A stretch of DNA of 25,085 nucleotides from JADFOB01 sp964651325 (GCA_964651325.1 CAZYXP010000033.1:1-25085); one strand, 5' to 3'; counted from the stretch's first letter, positions 7,516 to 16,941 are shown. Notes: a model not told the origin generated them from the letters alone. Numbers and translations are program-made.

Positions 7516-7542
7516 GCCGCGCAGGCCACGAACCTGCACGGC
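7516..7542 (-). terminator. Strong hairpin after the secreted-protein gene
   Basis: GCCGCGCAGG (7516-7525) pairs with CCTGCACGGC (7533-7542) across a 7-nt loop, giving ten pairs with one A-C mismatch on the plus strand that becomes a G-U wobble in the minus-strand RNA. It sits 14 nt after the stop of the minus-strand gene. The wobble fits a structure kept in the minus-strand transcript. There is no clear U-run. Confidence 0.5.
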
Positions 7543-7556
7543 GTATGCGGCCATGA

Positions 7557-9521
7557 CTAGTTCTGCTTCGCCACAGCCCCCGGCGACTGCGCCTTGAGCT
7601 GCTCTGCGCTCTTGTAGGTAATCACGGATTCCGTTCGTACGAAATTCCCTTCTTGCGTGACCATCGAGGCCTCGGAACTGAAGAAATCCAGTTTCTGGAA
7701 AACCGGGGCGAGCTTCATGAGCATGCCCATAACAGATTGGGCCACCTTCTTGCCCTCTTCGTCGGGGATTTGGGCCGTGGCCATCCCGCCGAACATGCCG
7801 ATCATGCCGACCGCGCCCGCGAGCTCTTCACCGAACTTCGACGTGTCCGTAAAAGAGATGGAATGCACGGGCTTGTCGCAGCTAAGTCCCTCGCTCTTGA
7901 ATCGGGCGCACTTGGCGATCGAGGGGGATTCCCCTTTGCTTACGGCCAGGCACTTGTTCACGCCGGCCACCGACGATCCAACGATCAGCCAGTCGTCGTA
8001 CACGCCGACGACCGGGCGAAGGAACATGGCCATCATGGGATGGACGATTTCCTTGAAGCCTTCGGCGTTCACCGCAGCATCCGTAATCATGAGCCCCTGA
8101 CCGGCGCCCTGCATCATGCCGTTGATCCAATCAATGCCGGCTGTGACTTTGGCCTGCGCCTTGGCCGTGTCGCTGACGCGAATCATCAGGACGCTGTCGC
8201 TGCTGCTCATGGGCGTGACGACCTCGGGCGGCATGGAAACGGTAATGATCTCACCACTGAGCCAACTAAAAATGTCCTCTTTGGGATCAAACCCAACCTC
8301 TAAGAGCTTCAGATTCCAAGCGGTGACCAACTGCTCGCCGTCGGGCAAATCGTCGGCATCGTCACCGTCGGGAATTTCCGTCTTGATGAAATCCAGGACA
8401 GTGTCGTACACCTGCTCCAATCCGATGAAGCCGGTAACCAGGAAACTCGTCGCATCGGTGGGGATGTACTCATCAAACTTGGTGAAGGGTTTGCGGTCCA
8501 AGGCGATCTTGCAGATGGGCCCGTCGAGCTTTTTCGGGTGGATTCTTGCGACCTCATGAGCCAGTTGCTTTCGTCCCTCGGTTTCAAAGGTCGTGATCGA
8601 ATAGTCAACGACGTCGACCAGATCAAGCACGCGATTGATCGTCTTAACCACCGGTTTGTTTGTACCGTAATCTCCACCGTGCTTCGCCTCGACTGCCTTG
8701 CCAATAGCCTGGTCAAGAAGCGTCGATAAGCCCCCAAGCAGGGTATGCACGTCTACAAAGATAACGCCGTCTTCGGCCGCAGGAACCTTCTTCAGCGCTT
8801 TCTTGAACTTCTTTCCCGCAAACATCGAGGTGCCGGCGTTTCCGCCGCCGTTGATCCTGTCGATAACCCCATCGCAAACCGTCTTGGGGCCAAACACAAT
8901 GCCGATCAGATCGCCCTTGCCGAAAATGTGGAGGCCGATCTCGCCAAAATTCTTGGCCATCTCGTTGGCGTTCTTTTCGATGACGGCGCCCAGACGCAAG
9001 ACATGCACACCGGACACGTCGGACTCAGTGAGGGCGATGTGCTCCGGGGACCACGACGCCACCTCCTTGGCGATCGCGGAAAGCGCGGCTAGGTTCTCCT
9101 TGCCCGATCCTGCTTTCCCTCGCATCAAGGTAATGTAATCGTACGGCACCGGAAGCTTCGCCATGCGCATGCTGAACGCGGTTTCCACCGCAAACATATC
9201 CCGCCAAGCAACCTGCTTGACCAGATTCGTCATATTCTCGATGGATGCCTCAAGGCCCGCACGATCCTCTTCGGACGCCATGGACGTCACCAACGAAATG
9301 ACATCTTTTTGGATTCCACTCTTGTGAAAGGCGTCGCAGACCTCGTCCCACTCCTGCTCAATCCACGCATTCTCCGGGTTCTCAACAAAGTTCAGATAAA
9401 ACCAAGCGTCGCCCGGCATGTATTTGCCCAACGTGAAATTCTCAGGCAACCCGCCTCCGAGCACGACCGGCGAGGCGAACAACAAGACGCAAACGCCTGC
9501 AAAACGTGAAAAAGAACGCAT
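7557..9521 (-). CDS. Large secreted protein of unknown function
   Basis: A 654-residue exported protein. The signal peptide MRSFSRFAGVCVLLFASPVVLGG has a hydrophobic core and a likely cut around LGG. The start at 9521 is chosen because GGAG lies 9 nt upstream; frames further up lack a signal peptide. The mature start (FTLGKYMPGDAWFYLNFVENP) and the recurring pattern of 'fake-enzyme' beta-helix units such as GVIFVDVHTLLG, ATSFLVTGFIGLEQV and DDWLIVGSSVAGVNKCL resemble large planctomycete exported proteins that start with a line about what a protein must not let leak; a DUF3352-like relationship is possible but not proved. No catalytic motif or C-terminal anchor was seen. It is divergent from mfd and alone in its transcript. 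Confidence 0.8.
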   Translation of the reverse strand: MRSFSRFAGVCVLLFASPVVLGGGLPENFTLGKYMPGDAWFYLNFVENPENAWIEQEWDEVCDAFHKSGIQKDVISLVTSMASEEDRAGLEASIENMTNLVKQVAWRDMFAVETAFSMRMAKLPVPYDYITLMRGKAGSGKENLAALSAIAKEVASWSPEHIALTESDVSGVHVLRLGAVIEKNANEMAKNFGEIGLHIFGKGDLIGIVFGPKTVCDGVIDRINGGGNAGTSMFAGKKFKKALKKVPAAEDGVIFVDVHTLLGGLSTLLDQAIGKAVEAKHGGDYGTNKPVVKTINRVLDLVDVVDYSITTFETEGRKQLAHEVARIHPKKLDGPICKIALDRKPFTKFDEYIPTDATSFLVTGFIGLEQVYDTVLDFIKTEIPDGDDADDLPDGEQLVTAWNLKLLEVGFDPKEDIFSWLSGEIITVSMPPEVVTPMSSSDSVLMIRVSDTAKAQAKVTAGIDWINGMMQGAGQGLMITDAAVNAEGFKEIVHPMMAMFLRPVVGVYDDWLIVGSSVAGVNKCLAVSKGESPSIAKCARFKSEGLSCDKPVHSISFTDTSKFGEELAGAVGMIGMFGGMATAQIPDEEGKKVAQSVMGMLMKLAPVFQKLDFFSSEASMVTQEGNFVRTESVITYKSAEQLKAQSPGAVAKQN

Positions 9522-9887
9522 GACCTGAATCTCCAACATAGAATCTCTTCCTCTTTTGGCGCAAATCCCTATTCGGCGCATTCCAATCCATCTTGGCGAA
9601 AAATCGCACGGAATTCGCATTTCGGGCAATTCGCCCGGCCGCTGCCCTTGCGCGATCCCGCTAAAGGCTCACACGAAGCTGGACCCAAACCGCTTCCCTC
9701 AGTCCACTGGCAGACGGCGGAAAGACGCGGGCACGACCCGACGTTCGAACTCGCCCACCATCAGATAGTTTATAAGGCCTTTCGGCCGCGCACCACCTGA
9801 AAGCCGTCTTTAGTTGTCCTCTCTTGTAGCGTTTCCTGCCCACTTGGTACAGATCGATCCGTTGCATCGTCCCCCAGTCGCGCTAAG
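9522..9887. promoter_or_regulatory. Divergent intergenic region upstream of mfd
   Basis: These 366 bp separate the starts of the secreted-protein gene (minus) and mfd (plus). No gene is supported. AT-rich words such as GATAGTTTATAAGG (about 9763-9776) and TTGTAG ... TACAGA (about 9825-9854, spacing near 18) could belong to the mfd promoter. Neither is close to consensus, so the site is uncertain. Confidence 0.35.
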
Positions 9888-12800
9888 ATGGTCTCAAGGA
9901 TGTTGGATATCCGTTCGATCGGCGACGACGCGCGCATCGCGCAGCTCAAAGTCCGCATTGCCAGAAAACAGGGCGTGGTTCACGCTGGCGGGCTGTGGGG
10001 ATCCTCTGCGCCGATGATCGGTGCGCTGGCGCTGGGCGAAACCACTAGGCCCCAGCTTTACATCACCGCCCACCTGACCGAAGCGGACAACGCACGGGAC
10101 GATCTGGAGCTGTTTTTCGGACGCGAGGTCGGCCTGTTTCCCGCTTGGGAATCGATCCCCGGCGAGGGAGGCGGGGCCATGGAAATCGCGGCCGAGCGCC
10201 TGCGGATTTGCGCCCTGTTCGTCCAGCGGCTCCGCGAAGGCAAACCGGGCCAGCTCGTCATTGTAGCGCCGATCCAGGCGCTCATGCAGCCGGTGCCTAC
10301 CCAGGCCGTGCTGGCCGACAACACGCTCACCTTATCGACAGAGGATCGTCGCAACGACCCGGCCGCGGCCGGGCCTGATCCGCTGTTGAATTGGGCCGTG
10401 GACCATGGGTTCGAACGGCTTGACCTGGTCGAGTCGCCCGGCGACGTCGCGCGACGCGGTGACATTGTGGATGTTTTCGCGCCGGGCGAGCAATCGCCGT
10501 TTAGGATCACGTTTTTCGGCGACGAAATAGAATCCCTCCGCCGGTTTGACGTCGGCACGCAGCGATCCATCGAACCTATGGTGTCGATTTCCATCACCGG
10601 ATCGGAAACGGCCATGGTTTCGGGCAGCGACGAGGCGACGGATCTGTTCGCGTATCTGCCCGCCGACGCGCTCGTCACGCTCGACGGTCCCGCCGAGATT
10701 CAGGAGATGGGGGCGCTGCTGATCAAGCGAATCGGCGACGCCGGCCGGCTGCTGGACATCAACGACGTACTCGCCCGAGCCGGCCAATTCCCTCAGATGT
10801 ACCTTTCCCGGTTCGCGACATCCTCCGACGATTCCGATGAGGACGCGTTCGATCTAGGCGTGAAGTCGCTGTCGCGATTTGAGACCACCCCAGCCGACGC
10901 GATGACCGAACTGTGCCAACTTTCAGCACGCCGAGAAATTCATGTCTTCTGCGAAAACAACGGCGAGGAAAAACGCCTCCGCGAGATGATCGCCCGACAG
11001 GACGGCGCGGATTCCATCAGCATCCACCCAGGCGCCCTGCATCGTGGATTCGAATGGACCGAGCCTCCGGTTGTCGTCGTACCGCATCATGAGCTGTTTC
11101 ATCGCGAGCGCAAGGTCCGACGGCTGCGGAAGGTGCATGCCTCGCGACCGCTTGAAACGTGGACCGACCTGACACCGGGCGATCATGTCGTCCATGCCAT
11201 CCACGGAATCGCAATCTATCGCGGACTCAGCCACATGCAAAAAGGAGACTCTGACCACCAGGAGGAGTTCCTGAATCTCGAGTTCGCCGACGGGGCGCTC
11301 GTGCACGTGCCGAGTTCGCAGATCGACATGGTGCGCAAGTACATCGGCGCCGGCGGCAGGAAGCCGCAGCTTTCAACGCTCGGCGGAAAGCGATGGGCCA
11401 GGACCAAGCAGCGCGTGGCCGAGTCGGTCGAAGAGTTGGCCGAGTCGCTGCTTCGCGTGCAGGCCATCCGGGCGGAGGCATCGGGAACCGCGTACCCGGC
11501 CGACACGGAGTGGCAGCGGGAATTCGAGGCCGCGTTCGTCTATGAAGAAACCGAGGATCAGCTCGTGGTCGCCGATGAGATCAAGGACGATCTATCCCAG
11601 CCCCGGCCGATGGACCGGCTGATTTGCGGCGACGTGGGCTATGGCAAAACGGAGCTGGCGATGCGAGCGGCGTTCAAGGTCGTCGAATACGGGCGGCAGG
11701 TGGCCGTGCTCGTTCCCACGACTGTGCTGGCGGAACAACATCACCAGACCTTCCGCGACCGCATGGCCGAGTACCCCTTCAACATCGGTTGCCTTTCCCG
11801 GTTCCAGACCGCCGCCGAACAGAAGAAAGTCCTCGACCAAATCCGGCGCGGGCAGGTCGACATGGTCATCGGCACGCACCGGCTTCTCAGCAAGGACATC
11901 CGTTTTGCCAATCTGGGATTGGTCATCATCGACGAGGAACAACGGTTCGGCGTCGAACACAAGGAACGCCTAAAGTCGATGCGCGAGACGGTGGATGTCT
12001 TAACGCTGACGGCCACTCCGATTCCGCGCACGCTGCACATGGCCGTCGTGGGCATTCGCGACATCAGCTCGCTCCAAACGCCGCCCGTGGATCGCCGCTC
12101 GATCCAGACGCATGTCGGTCCGTTCAGCCGACAGCTCATCCGCGACGCCATCTTGCGCGAGCTGAACCGCGATGGTCAGGTGTACTTCGTACACAACCGG
12201 GTCCATTCCATCGCGGCCATGGCCGACACGGTGAAGAGCATCGTCCCGGAAGCACGCGTCGTCTTCGGCCACGGACAAATGAAAGGCGCGGCGCTCGAGA
12301 GTGTCATGCGGAAATTCTCCCGCCGACAAGCCGACGTGCTTGTAGCCACGACGATCATTGAAAGCGGCATCGACAATCCCTCCGCCAATACTATTTTCAT
12401 CGATCGGGCGGATCGCTTCGGCCTGGCGGATTTGCACCAGTTGCGCGGACGGGTGGGGCGCTCCGACCACCGTGCGTATTGCTATCTACTGCTTCCCGGG
12501 GATCGGCCGCCCACCCCCAAGGCCGCCAAGCGACTTAAGACCATTGAGGAATTCAGCGAATTGGGCGCCGGGTTTCGCATTGCCATGCGCGATCTGGAAA
12601 TTCGCGGGGCGGGCAATCTGCTTGGCAGCGAGCAGAGCGGCCACATTGGAGCCGTCGGCTATGACATGTATTGCCAGCTTCTGGAGAAAACCGTCCGGCG
12701 GCTGCGCAACGAGCCGGATCCCTCACCCACGCCGGTGCAAATCGATCTTGACGTAGCCGCCCACGTTCCGCGACACTATATTGCGGCGGACCGATCTCGT

Positions 12801-13175
12801 TTGGAGATCTATCGGCGTATCGTTAACAGCGTCGCGCTTGCGGACTTAGAGCAGGTCGAGCGCGATTTGGTCGATGCGTTCGGCGCGTTTCCAGAGCCGG
12901 TGGGCCTGCTCTTGGCGTTGGCAGAAGTTAGGATCTTCGCCAGGATGTTCGGCGTGCGATCGATCAGCGTGCGGCGTGGCGATGTCATTTTCGGCGTGAC
13001 GAGCCTGCGACAAGCGGAAAACCTGTTTCAAGACGCACCCGGGACGGTGAGAACGCCGGACGAAAGAACCGTGCACTTGCGTTTGCCGGCGTCGTATCTA
13101 GAGCCGAAGACGCTTCTGCCCGTCATCAGGAACATGCTTAGCCGAGCCGCCAAACATTCGGAGCAAGCGATATGA
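9888..13175 (+). CDS. mfd: Transcription-repair coupling factor Mfd
   Basis: Mfd removes RNA polymerase stalled at DNA lesions and recruits UvrA to start nucleotide excision repair. The 1095-residue product is close to the usual length (about 1150). The N-terminal UvrB-like region includes PAWESIPGEGG and RRGDIVDVFAPGE. The RNA polymerase-interacting CarD-like domain begins near residue 423 (TPGDHVVHAIHGIAIYRGL). The helicase motor has Walker A GDVGYGKTE (residues 581-589), the DEEQ box at 682-685 (DEEQRFG), TATPIPRTL, ATTIIESGID and QLRGRVGRSDHRAYCYLL. The C-terminal TRCF domain follows from about residue 950. The ATG at 9888 is used; an ATG four codons later is equally possible and neither has a good ribosome binding site. 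The stop overlaps the start of the next gene (ATGA). Confidence 0.97.
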   Translation: MVSRMLDIRSIGDDARIAQLKVRIARKQGVVHAGGLWGSSAPMIGALALGETTRPQLYITAHLTEADNARDDLELFFGREVGLFPAWESIPGEGGGAMEIAAERLRICALFVQRLREGKPGQLVIVAPIQALMQPVPTQAVLADNTLTLSTEDRRNDPAAAGPDPLLNWAVDHGFERLDLVESPGDVARRGDIVDVFAPGEQSPFRITFFGDEIESLRRFDVGTQRSIEPMVSISITGSETAMVSGSDEATDLFAYLPADALVTLDGPAEIQEMGALLIKRIGDAGRLLDINDVLARAGQFPQMYLSRFATSSDDSDEDAFDLGVKSLSRFETTPADAMTELCQLSARREIHVFCENNGEEKRLREMIARQDGADSISIHPGALHRGFEWTEPPVVVVPHHELFHRERKVRRLRKVHASRPLETWTDLTPGDHVVHAIHGIAIYRGLSHMQKGDSDHQEEFLNLEFADGALVHVPSSQIDMVRKYIGAGGRKPQLSTLGGKRWARTKQRVAESVEELAESLLRVQAIRAEASGTAYPADTEWQREFEAAFVYEETEDQLVVADEIKDDLSQPRPMDRLICGDVGYGKTELAMRAAFKVVEYGRQVAVLVPTTVLAEQHHQTFRDRMAEYPFNIGCLSRFQTAAEQKKVLDQIRRGQVDMVIGTHRLLSKDIRFANLGLVIIDEEQRFGVEHKERLKSMRETVDVLTLTATPIPRTLHMAVVGIRDISSLQTPPVDRRSIQTHVGPFSRQLIRDAILRELNRDGQVYFVHNRVHSIAAMADTVKSIVPEARVVFGHGQMKGAALESVMRKFSRRQADVLVATTIIESGIDNPSANTIFIDRADRFGLADLHQLRGRVGRSDHRAYCYLLLPGDRPPTPKAAKRLKTIEEFSELGAGFRIAMRDLEIRGAGNLLGSEQSGHIGAVGYDMYCQLLEKTVRRLRNEPDPSPTPVQIDLDVAAHVPRHYIAADRSRLEIYRRIVNSVALADLEQVERDLVDAFGAFPEPVGLLLALAEVRIFARMFGVRSISVRRGDVIFGVTSLRQAENLFQDAPGTVRTPDERTVHLRLPASYLEPKTLLPVIRNMLSRAAKHSEQAI

Positions 13176-14347
13176 AACCCAAGACCCAAGCTGCCGTCGT
13201 GGCAGGTTTGTTTGCAACCATAGCGGGGTGCACGCTCCCGGCGAGTTCGCTCTTGGAGAAGAAGGCACAAAGGCCGGTCGCAAAGTCGACTCCATCACGT
13301 TCCCGATCCGCGAGGCCCCAGCAAGCCTCCAGCGGTCCGGTGTACGAGCTTCGCGTCAACGATGAAACGCTCACCGCCCAAGATCTGTGGTCCGGCGAGC
13401 GGGAGCGGCTGGCAACGGTACGTGGACAAGGCAGAAAACCCTATAAGCAATTCTTGGAACGAGAGGCCGCACGACGCATCCCAGACAGAATCACAGAGAT
13501 GCTCCTGTATCAACATGCGGCTCGGTTGATCCCGGAAACCGCCGAGGCGGCCATCGAAAAAGAAGTCGATGGCCAAATCCGGCGGATCATCACCTCCGAG
13601 CACGGCGGCGTACAGAGACGCTTCGAACGCTCGCTACAAGGGAAGGGGTCGAGCATCGAACAGGTCCGCGGGCGCATCAGGCGGGAGATGCTGATCACCA
13701 ACTTCCTTCAACAGGAAATCAAATCCCAGCTTTCAGAGCCGACCCGCGCGGAGCTTCACGCGATTTTTGATCGAGAAATCAGCCGTTGGCGACGCCCGGA
13801 GAAGAGAAAGATGTCGGTAATCGAGGTGCGCATCGACGAGGCCATGCCCCAAGTTGGTTCGCCCATCACGGGCGAATCGAGAGCCGAAGTTCGCGCCAAG
13901 GCCAAGGCGAAAGCCTCCGAACTCCTCCGGCGAATCAACGGCGGCGAAGCGTTCGAACAGCTCGCCAAAACCCAGTCGGACGGTCTGCGGGCTTCGGATG
14001 GCGGGTCGTGGGGCTGGGTCGATCGGGAAAGCGTACGCGAACGATTCCTCCCCGCGATCGATGCGTTGGGGTTGCTGAAGCAAGGCGAGGTCAGCCCGAT
14101 CATACCGACGCCCGAGGCCTTCTTCCTCGTCCGCTGCGATGAGTTGATCTCCGCCTACGAGCCATCTTTTACGGATGTGCAGGTGGAGCTCAAACAGAAG
14201 TGGCTCAGCCAGGGGTACAACAAATCCATGAAGGCGCTCATTGCCGGCCTGCGCCGAAAAGCGCGAATCGATCCGCCGGACCTCGAGCGCTTTCACGCCG
14301 GAGCCGTGGAAGTGGCACTGGAAGACGGATTCCTCGCAACCCGGTAG
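13172..14347 (+). CDS. Lipoprotein parvulin-type peptidyl-prolyl isomerase
   Basis: The 391-residue product begins with a lipoprotein signal peptide ending in the lipobox IAGC (Cys-20), so it is probably anchored in a membrane and faces the periplasm. It then has a helical SurA/PrsA-like chaperone part with charged helices (for example RIRREMLITNFLQQEI). From about residue 210 to 325 comes a PpiC-type rotamase domain (MSVIEVRI, GEAFEQLAKTQSDGLRASDGGSWGWVDRE is its core, followed by LKQGEVSPII and FFLVRCDE). The likely job is folding of exported or outer-membrane proteins. Its ATG overlaps the mfd stop, so translation is probably coupled; this pairing with a repair gene is unexpected in function and may only reflect shared expression. 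Confidence 0.9.
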   Translation: MKPKTQAAVVAGLFATIAGCTLPASSLLEKKAQRPVAKSTPSRSRSARPQQASSGPVYELRVNDETLTAQDLWSGERERLATVRGQGRKPYKQFLEREAARRIPDRITEMLLYQHAARLIPETAEAAIEKEVDGQIRRIITSEHGGVQRRFERSLQGKGSSIEQVRGRIRREMLITNFLQQEIKSQLSEPTRAELHAIFDREISRWRRPEKRKMSVIEVRIDEAMPQVGSPITGESRAEVRAKAKAKASELLRRINGGEAFEQLAKTQSDGLRASDGGSWGWVDRESVRERFLPAIDALGLLKQGEVSPIIPTPEAFFLVRCDELISAYEPSFTDVQVELKQKWLSQGYNKSMKALIAGLRRKARIDPPDLERFHAGAVEVALEDGFLATR

Positions 14348-14368
14348 CGATCGCTCAGAGCGTCTCCC

Positions 14369-14395
14369 GAGCCGCATGCTTCAGCTTGCGCGGCC
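14369..14395. repeat. GC-rich palindromic repeat, degenerate copy
   Basis: This 27-bp imperfect palindrome has the same length and outer bases (GAGCCGC ... GCGCGGCC) as the better copy at 16795-16821, with several changes in the arms. It lies 21 bp after the isomerase stop and may also act as a terminator. Confidence 0.5.
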
Positions 14396-14472
14396 ATCCG
14401 TCCATGCGCACTCACAGTTGTCCGGAGGAACAATGCGCCGGCGGAAGCCGAAGCGCCCCGTGTCCCCAGACT

Positions 14473-14497
14473 CCGCGCGGGCTGAAGTCCGCGGCTC
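14473..14497. repeat. GC-rich palindromic repeat copy
   Basis: CCGCGCGGGCTGAAGTCCGCGGCTC, in the opposite orientation to the copy at 19533. The GGGCT and AGTCC arms pair imperfectly around GA. It lies just beyond the 3' end of the minus-strand DUF819 gene. Confidence 0.55.
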
Positions 14498-14510
14498 AGG
14501 GTCTTGCCCC

Positions 14511-15761
14511 TTACGCCCCCGCGACGAACTTCAGCAGCTCCATGCAGATTCTTCCGGCGTACGTCCCCAAGACGTATCCCGCGATCGCCAAGAGCACACC
14601 GACCGGCGCCAAGGACGGATGAAACGCGGTCGCTACGATGGGCGCGCTGGCGGCGCCGCCGATGTTGGCCTGTGACCCGAGCGCGATGAAAAACACCGGG
14701 GCGCGAATAACCCAACCGACGCCCAACAGAATCACAATGTGCACGGCCATCCATATAAACGCCATCACGATCAGCCCGGGTGAATCGAGCACATCATAGA
14801 AGTTAGCATGCGCGCCAATGCACGCCACCAGTAGATAGATCAACACCGATCCGATCTTCGACGCGCCCGCGCCTTCCAACTCCCGCGCCCGCGTAAACGA
14901 AAGCCCCACGCCCAGCGTCGTCACGAGCAGGTATTTCCACGTCGTCGCAGAAAGCAGGGTGATTTCGGCTCGACCGAGCAAACCGACGAGCCCATCGGCC
15001 AACAGGCTGCACACCCACGTCCCGCCGAACCCCACCGCGACGATCATCATCAGGTCGGTAAGCGTCGCGACGCGCGAGGTGCGTTCCTGAAAATCGGCCA
15101 TGCGACGCTCCAGATCGCGGATGGCCTCGGCATTGGCCCCGGTCCACCGATCGATGACGCGCTGTTGCCCGGCCACAAACAGCAGCACACCCATCCACAC
15201 GTTGGCCACGAACACGTCGGGGATCACCATCTGCGCGATCATGGCATCCGACGCTTCTGCCATCTGACCCAGCGCCACAAAATTGGCACCGCCGCCGATC
15301 CAACTGCCGCACAGCGCGGTCATGCCGCGCCAGATGTCCTCGGGCAGAGCGAACATCGACGCCCCCGTCGAGCCGGCCGCCGGTTGAAGTTGGTGCATCA
15401 CCCACAGCGAGATCGGTCCGCCAATCACCACGCCGAACGTCCCCGCAAGCAGCATGATGCCCGCCTTGGGGCCGAGGCGAATGATGGCCGGAAGATCCAG
15501 CGCCAAAATCAGCAGCAACAACGCCGTGGGTAGGATATGGGACTTGACCCAGACATAGAGCTCGGATTCGTGCGGAATCACGCCGAGCGTCGTCAGCAGC
15601 GTCGGCACAAAATAGCAGAACACCAGCGACGGGATGATCTTGAAGACCTTGCCAAACGACGGATGGCCGGCGAGCCAGAAGATTGTCGCAAGCACCGAAA
15701 GCAAGATCGCGAGAATTCCCGCTGGCTCTTGGATGGGAAAAAACGGCAGGGGCTCGTCCAT
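14511..15761 (-). CDS. DUF819 family integral membrane protein
   Basis: A 416-residue protein with about ten or more membrane helices and very few long soluble loops. It matches the DUF819 (YjcL-like) family by overall layout and by glycine-rich signatures in helices, such as CGSWIGGGANFVALGQ and FIALGSQANIGGAASAPI near the end, which recall substrate-binding loops of ion-coupled transporters. The one longer cytoplasmic piece is around residues 210-235 (DRWTGANAEAIRDLERRM). The substrate is unknown for the family. The gene follows the SGNH lipoprotein gene on the same strand by 77 bp and could share its transcript. The ATG at 15761 has only a weak binding site. Confidence 0.88.
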   Translation of the reverse strand: MDEPLPFFPIQEPAGILAILLSVLATIFWLAGHPSFGKVFKIIPSLVFCYFVPTLLTTLGVIPHESELYVWVKSHILPTALLLLILALDLPAIIRLGPKAGIMLLAGTFGVVIGGPISLWVMHQLQPAAGSTGASMFALPEDIWRGMTALCGSWIGGGANFVALGQMAEASDAMIAQMVIPDVFVANVWMGVLLFVAGQQRVIDRWTGANAEAIRDLERRMADFQERTSRVATLTDLMMIVAVGFGGTWVCSLLADGLVGLLGRAEITLLSATTWKYLLVTTLGVGLSFTRARELEGAGASKIGSVLIYLLVACIGAHANFYDVLDSPGLIVMAFIWMAVHIVILLGVGWVIRAPVFFIALGSQANIGGAASAPIVATAFHPSLAPVGVLLAIAGYVLGTYAGRICMELLKFVAGA

Positions 15762-15838
15762 GCTTGTCTCGCTAAAGTTTCGATCGACTCACCCGGCGGA
15801 ATGTAACCCGCGCCGGCGCATCGAGCGCGGTGTCCTCG

Positions 15839-16627
15839 TCAATTCCCGGCCAAAGCGTCTCGGAAGACCCCAGCGGCAATCGTGTTGCCGGCCTCACTGA
15901 GATGGTTGCAGTTGAAATAGTTTGAGGCCGTCGCCCGCAACGCCTCATCGACCGCCGCAATATCCACCAGGATCGCGCCGGTGTTCATCGCGGCCATCCG
16001 GATTCGATCGTTGAGCAGCCGCAGGTAAGCGTTGGCATTGACCGCCTGCGCCGGCAGAAGAATATCCAAGGGCAGCGCCGGGCAATCGCCGACATCTTCA
16101 CGAATGAAAAAGAGCGTGGCCACCAGCACCGTCCGCCCATCCCCACTCATGGATTCAAGCGCCCGCTGAATGTTGGCTTGCGTTTGATCCAGCCGCGTCC
16201 CAAGGGCGCCCGCCAGCGGAAAATCAGCGTCCTCGGGCGATAGCAGCAGGAACGGATCGTTGTCCTGAATGAAATCGGTGATGTCGCCACCGCCCTCCCA
16301 ATACATCCATACAGCCGCGTTGGGGAAGATGTCCGACGCGATCAGGCCATCAAGCCGGTCGATGCCCTCGGCGGTGGTCTCGCCGCCCTCCCCCTCATTG
16401 GCGAAGGCCTCGGACGGCTCGCCGAGCATCTCGCGGAGGATGTCGGGATAATCGCGATTGGAAGGCCCGGCCGTGGTCGAATCGCCGAATGCCACATGGG
16501 TGACCCGACCATCGGGCAAGCGCAGCTCACCACAGCCCGCAAGCAACAACGAACACGCCAGCATCGACCAAGGAAAAACCGATCGCGATGGAATCGATCC
16601 GCCCATCGATAAACGAAAACGCTCCAT
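15839..16627 (-). CDS. SGNH/GDSL-hydrolase-like lipoprotein with altered motifs
   Basis: A 262-residue lipoprotein: signal peptide ending in LLLAGC (Cys-32), then an SGNH-type fold. Block I is intact, FGDSTTAG with nucleophile Ser-50. Block II glycine is present in ANEGEGGET. Block III, normally Gly-x-Asn-Asp, reads WEGGGDI, so the oxyanion-hole Asn is Gly-114. Block V, normally Asp-x-x-His, reads NCNHLSEAG, with His-242 kept but Asn-239 in place of Asp. It may be an esterase with relaxed chemistry or no longer catalytic. The start at 16627 has GAGGG 7 nt upstream; the open frame continues 27 codons further without support. A better alignment could move the block assignments. Confidence 0.85.
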   Translation of the reverse strand: MERFRLSMGGSIPSRSVFPWSMLACSLLLAGCGELRLPDGRVTHVAFGDSTTAGPSNRDYPDILREMLGEPSEAFANEGEGGETTAEGIDRLDGLIASDIFPNAAVWMYWEGGGDITDFIQDNDPFLLLSPEDADFPLAGALGTRLDQTQANIQRALESMSGDGRTVLVATLFFIREDVGDCPALPLDILLPAQAVNANAYLRLLNDRIRMAAMNTGAILVDIAAVDEALRATASNYFNCNHLSEAGNTIAAGVFRDALAGN

Positions 16628-16737
16628 AATAGCCCTCACGCGAAACACAACGAATCCATACCGTCCCACCAACCGGTCGGCAAGACGCGCCGACCGCCTT
16701 CCTGACAAACGACCTCGACGGACAGAGCATACTCACT

Positions 16738-16773
16738 ATTCCCCATCCGGCCACGATTCCCCATCCGGCCACG
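16738..16773. repeat. 18-bp perfect tandem duplication
   Basis: ATTCCCCATCCGGCCACG occurs twice head to tail (16738-16755 and 16756-16773). It is intergenic with no known role. Confidence 0.85.
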
Positions 16774-16794
16774 GGATTACGCTCTGCGAACCCC

Positions 16795-16821
16795 GAGCCG
16801 CGGGCGTCAGCCCGCGCGGCC
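16795..16821. repeat. GC-rich palindromic repeat copy
   Basis: A 27-bp element whose CGGGC and GCCCG arms pair around GTCA; flanking GAGCCG and CGCGGCC extend the symmetry imperfectly. It belongs to the same family as the copies at 14369 and 19533. Confidence 0.65.
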
Positions 16822-16941
16822 GTCGACGGTCGCCACCTACTATTCACTTCCCCCAAGCGTCCAAGTCCTCCCCCCCCCACCCGAGGTTCAATCCTGCGCA
16901 TTTCTCCATGCCGAGGAAGAAAATCGCTTGCCACTTGCTTT

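Larger units (their letters stand above)
6890..7556. other. Long intergenic region, little recognisable
   Basis: About 670 bp lie between two genes that converge here. The content is the hairpin near 6907, a doubtful minus-strand small membrane protein (7078-7281), a stretch with several TGACGCC-like words (about 7450-7490), and a strong hairpin at 7516-7542. I see no tRNA or other RNA gene. The segment may hold the remains of a decayed gene. Confidence 0.5.
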
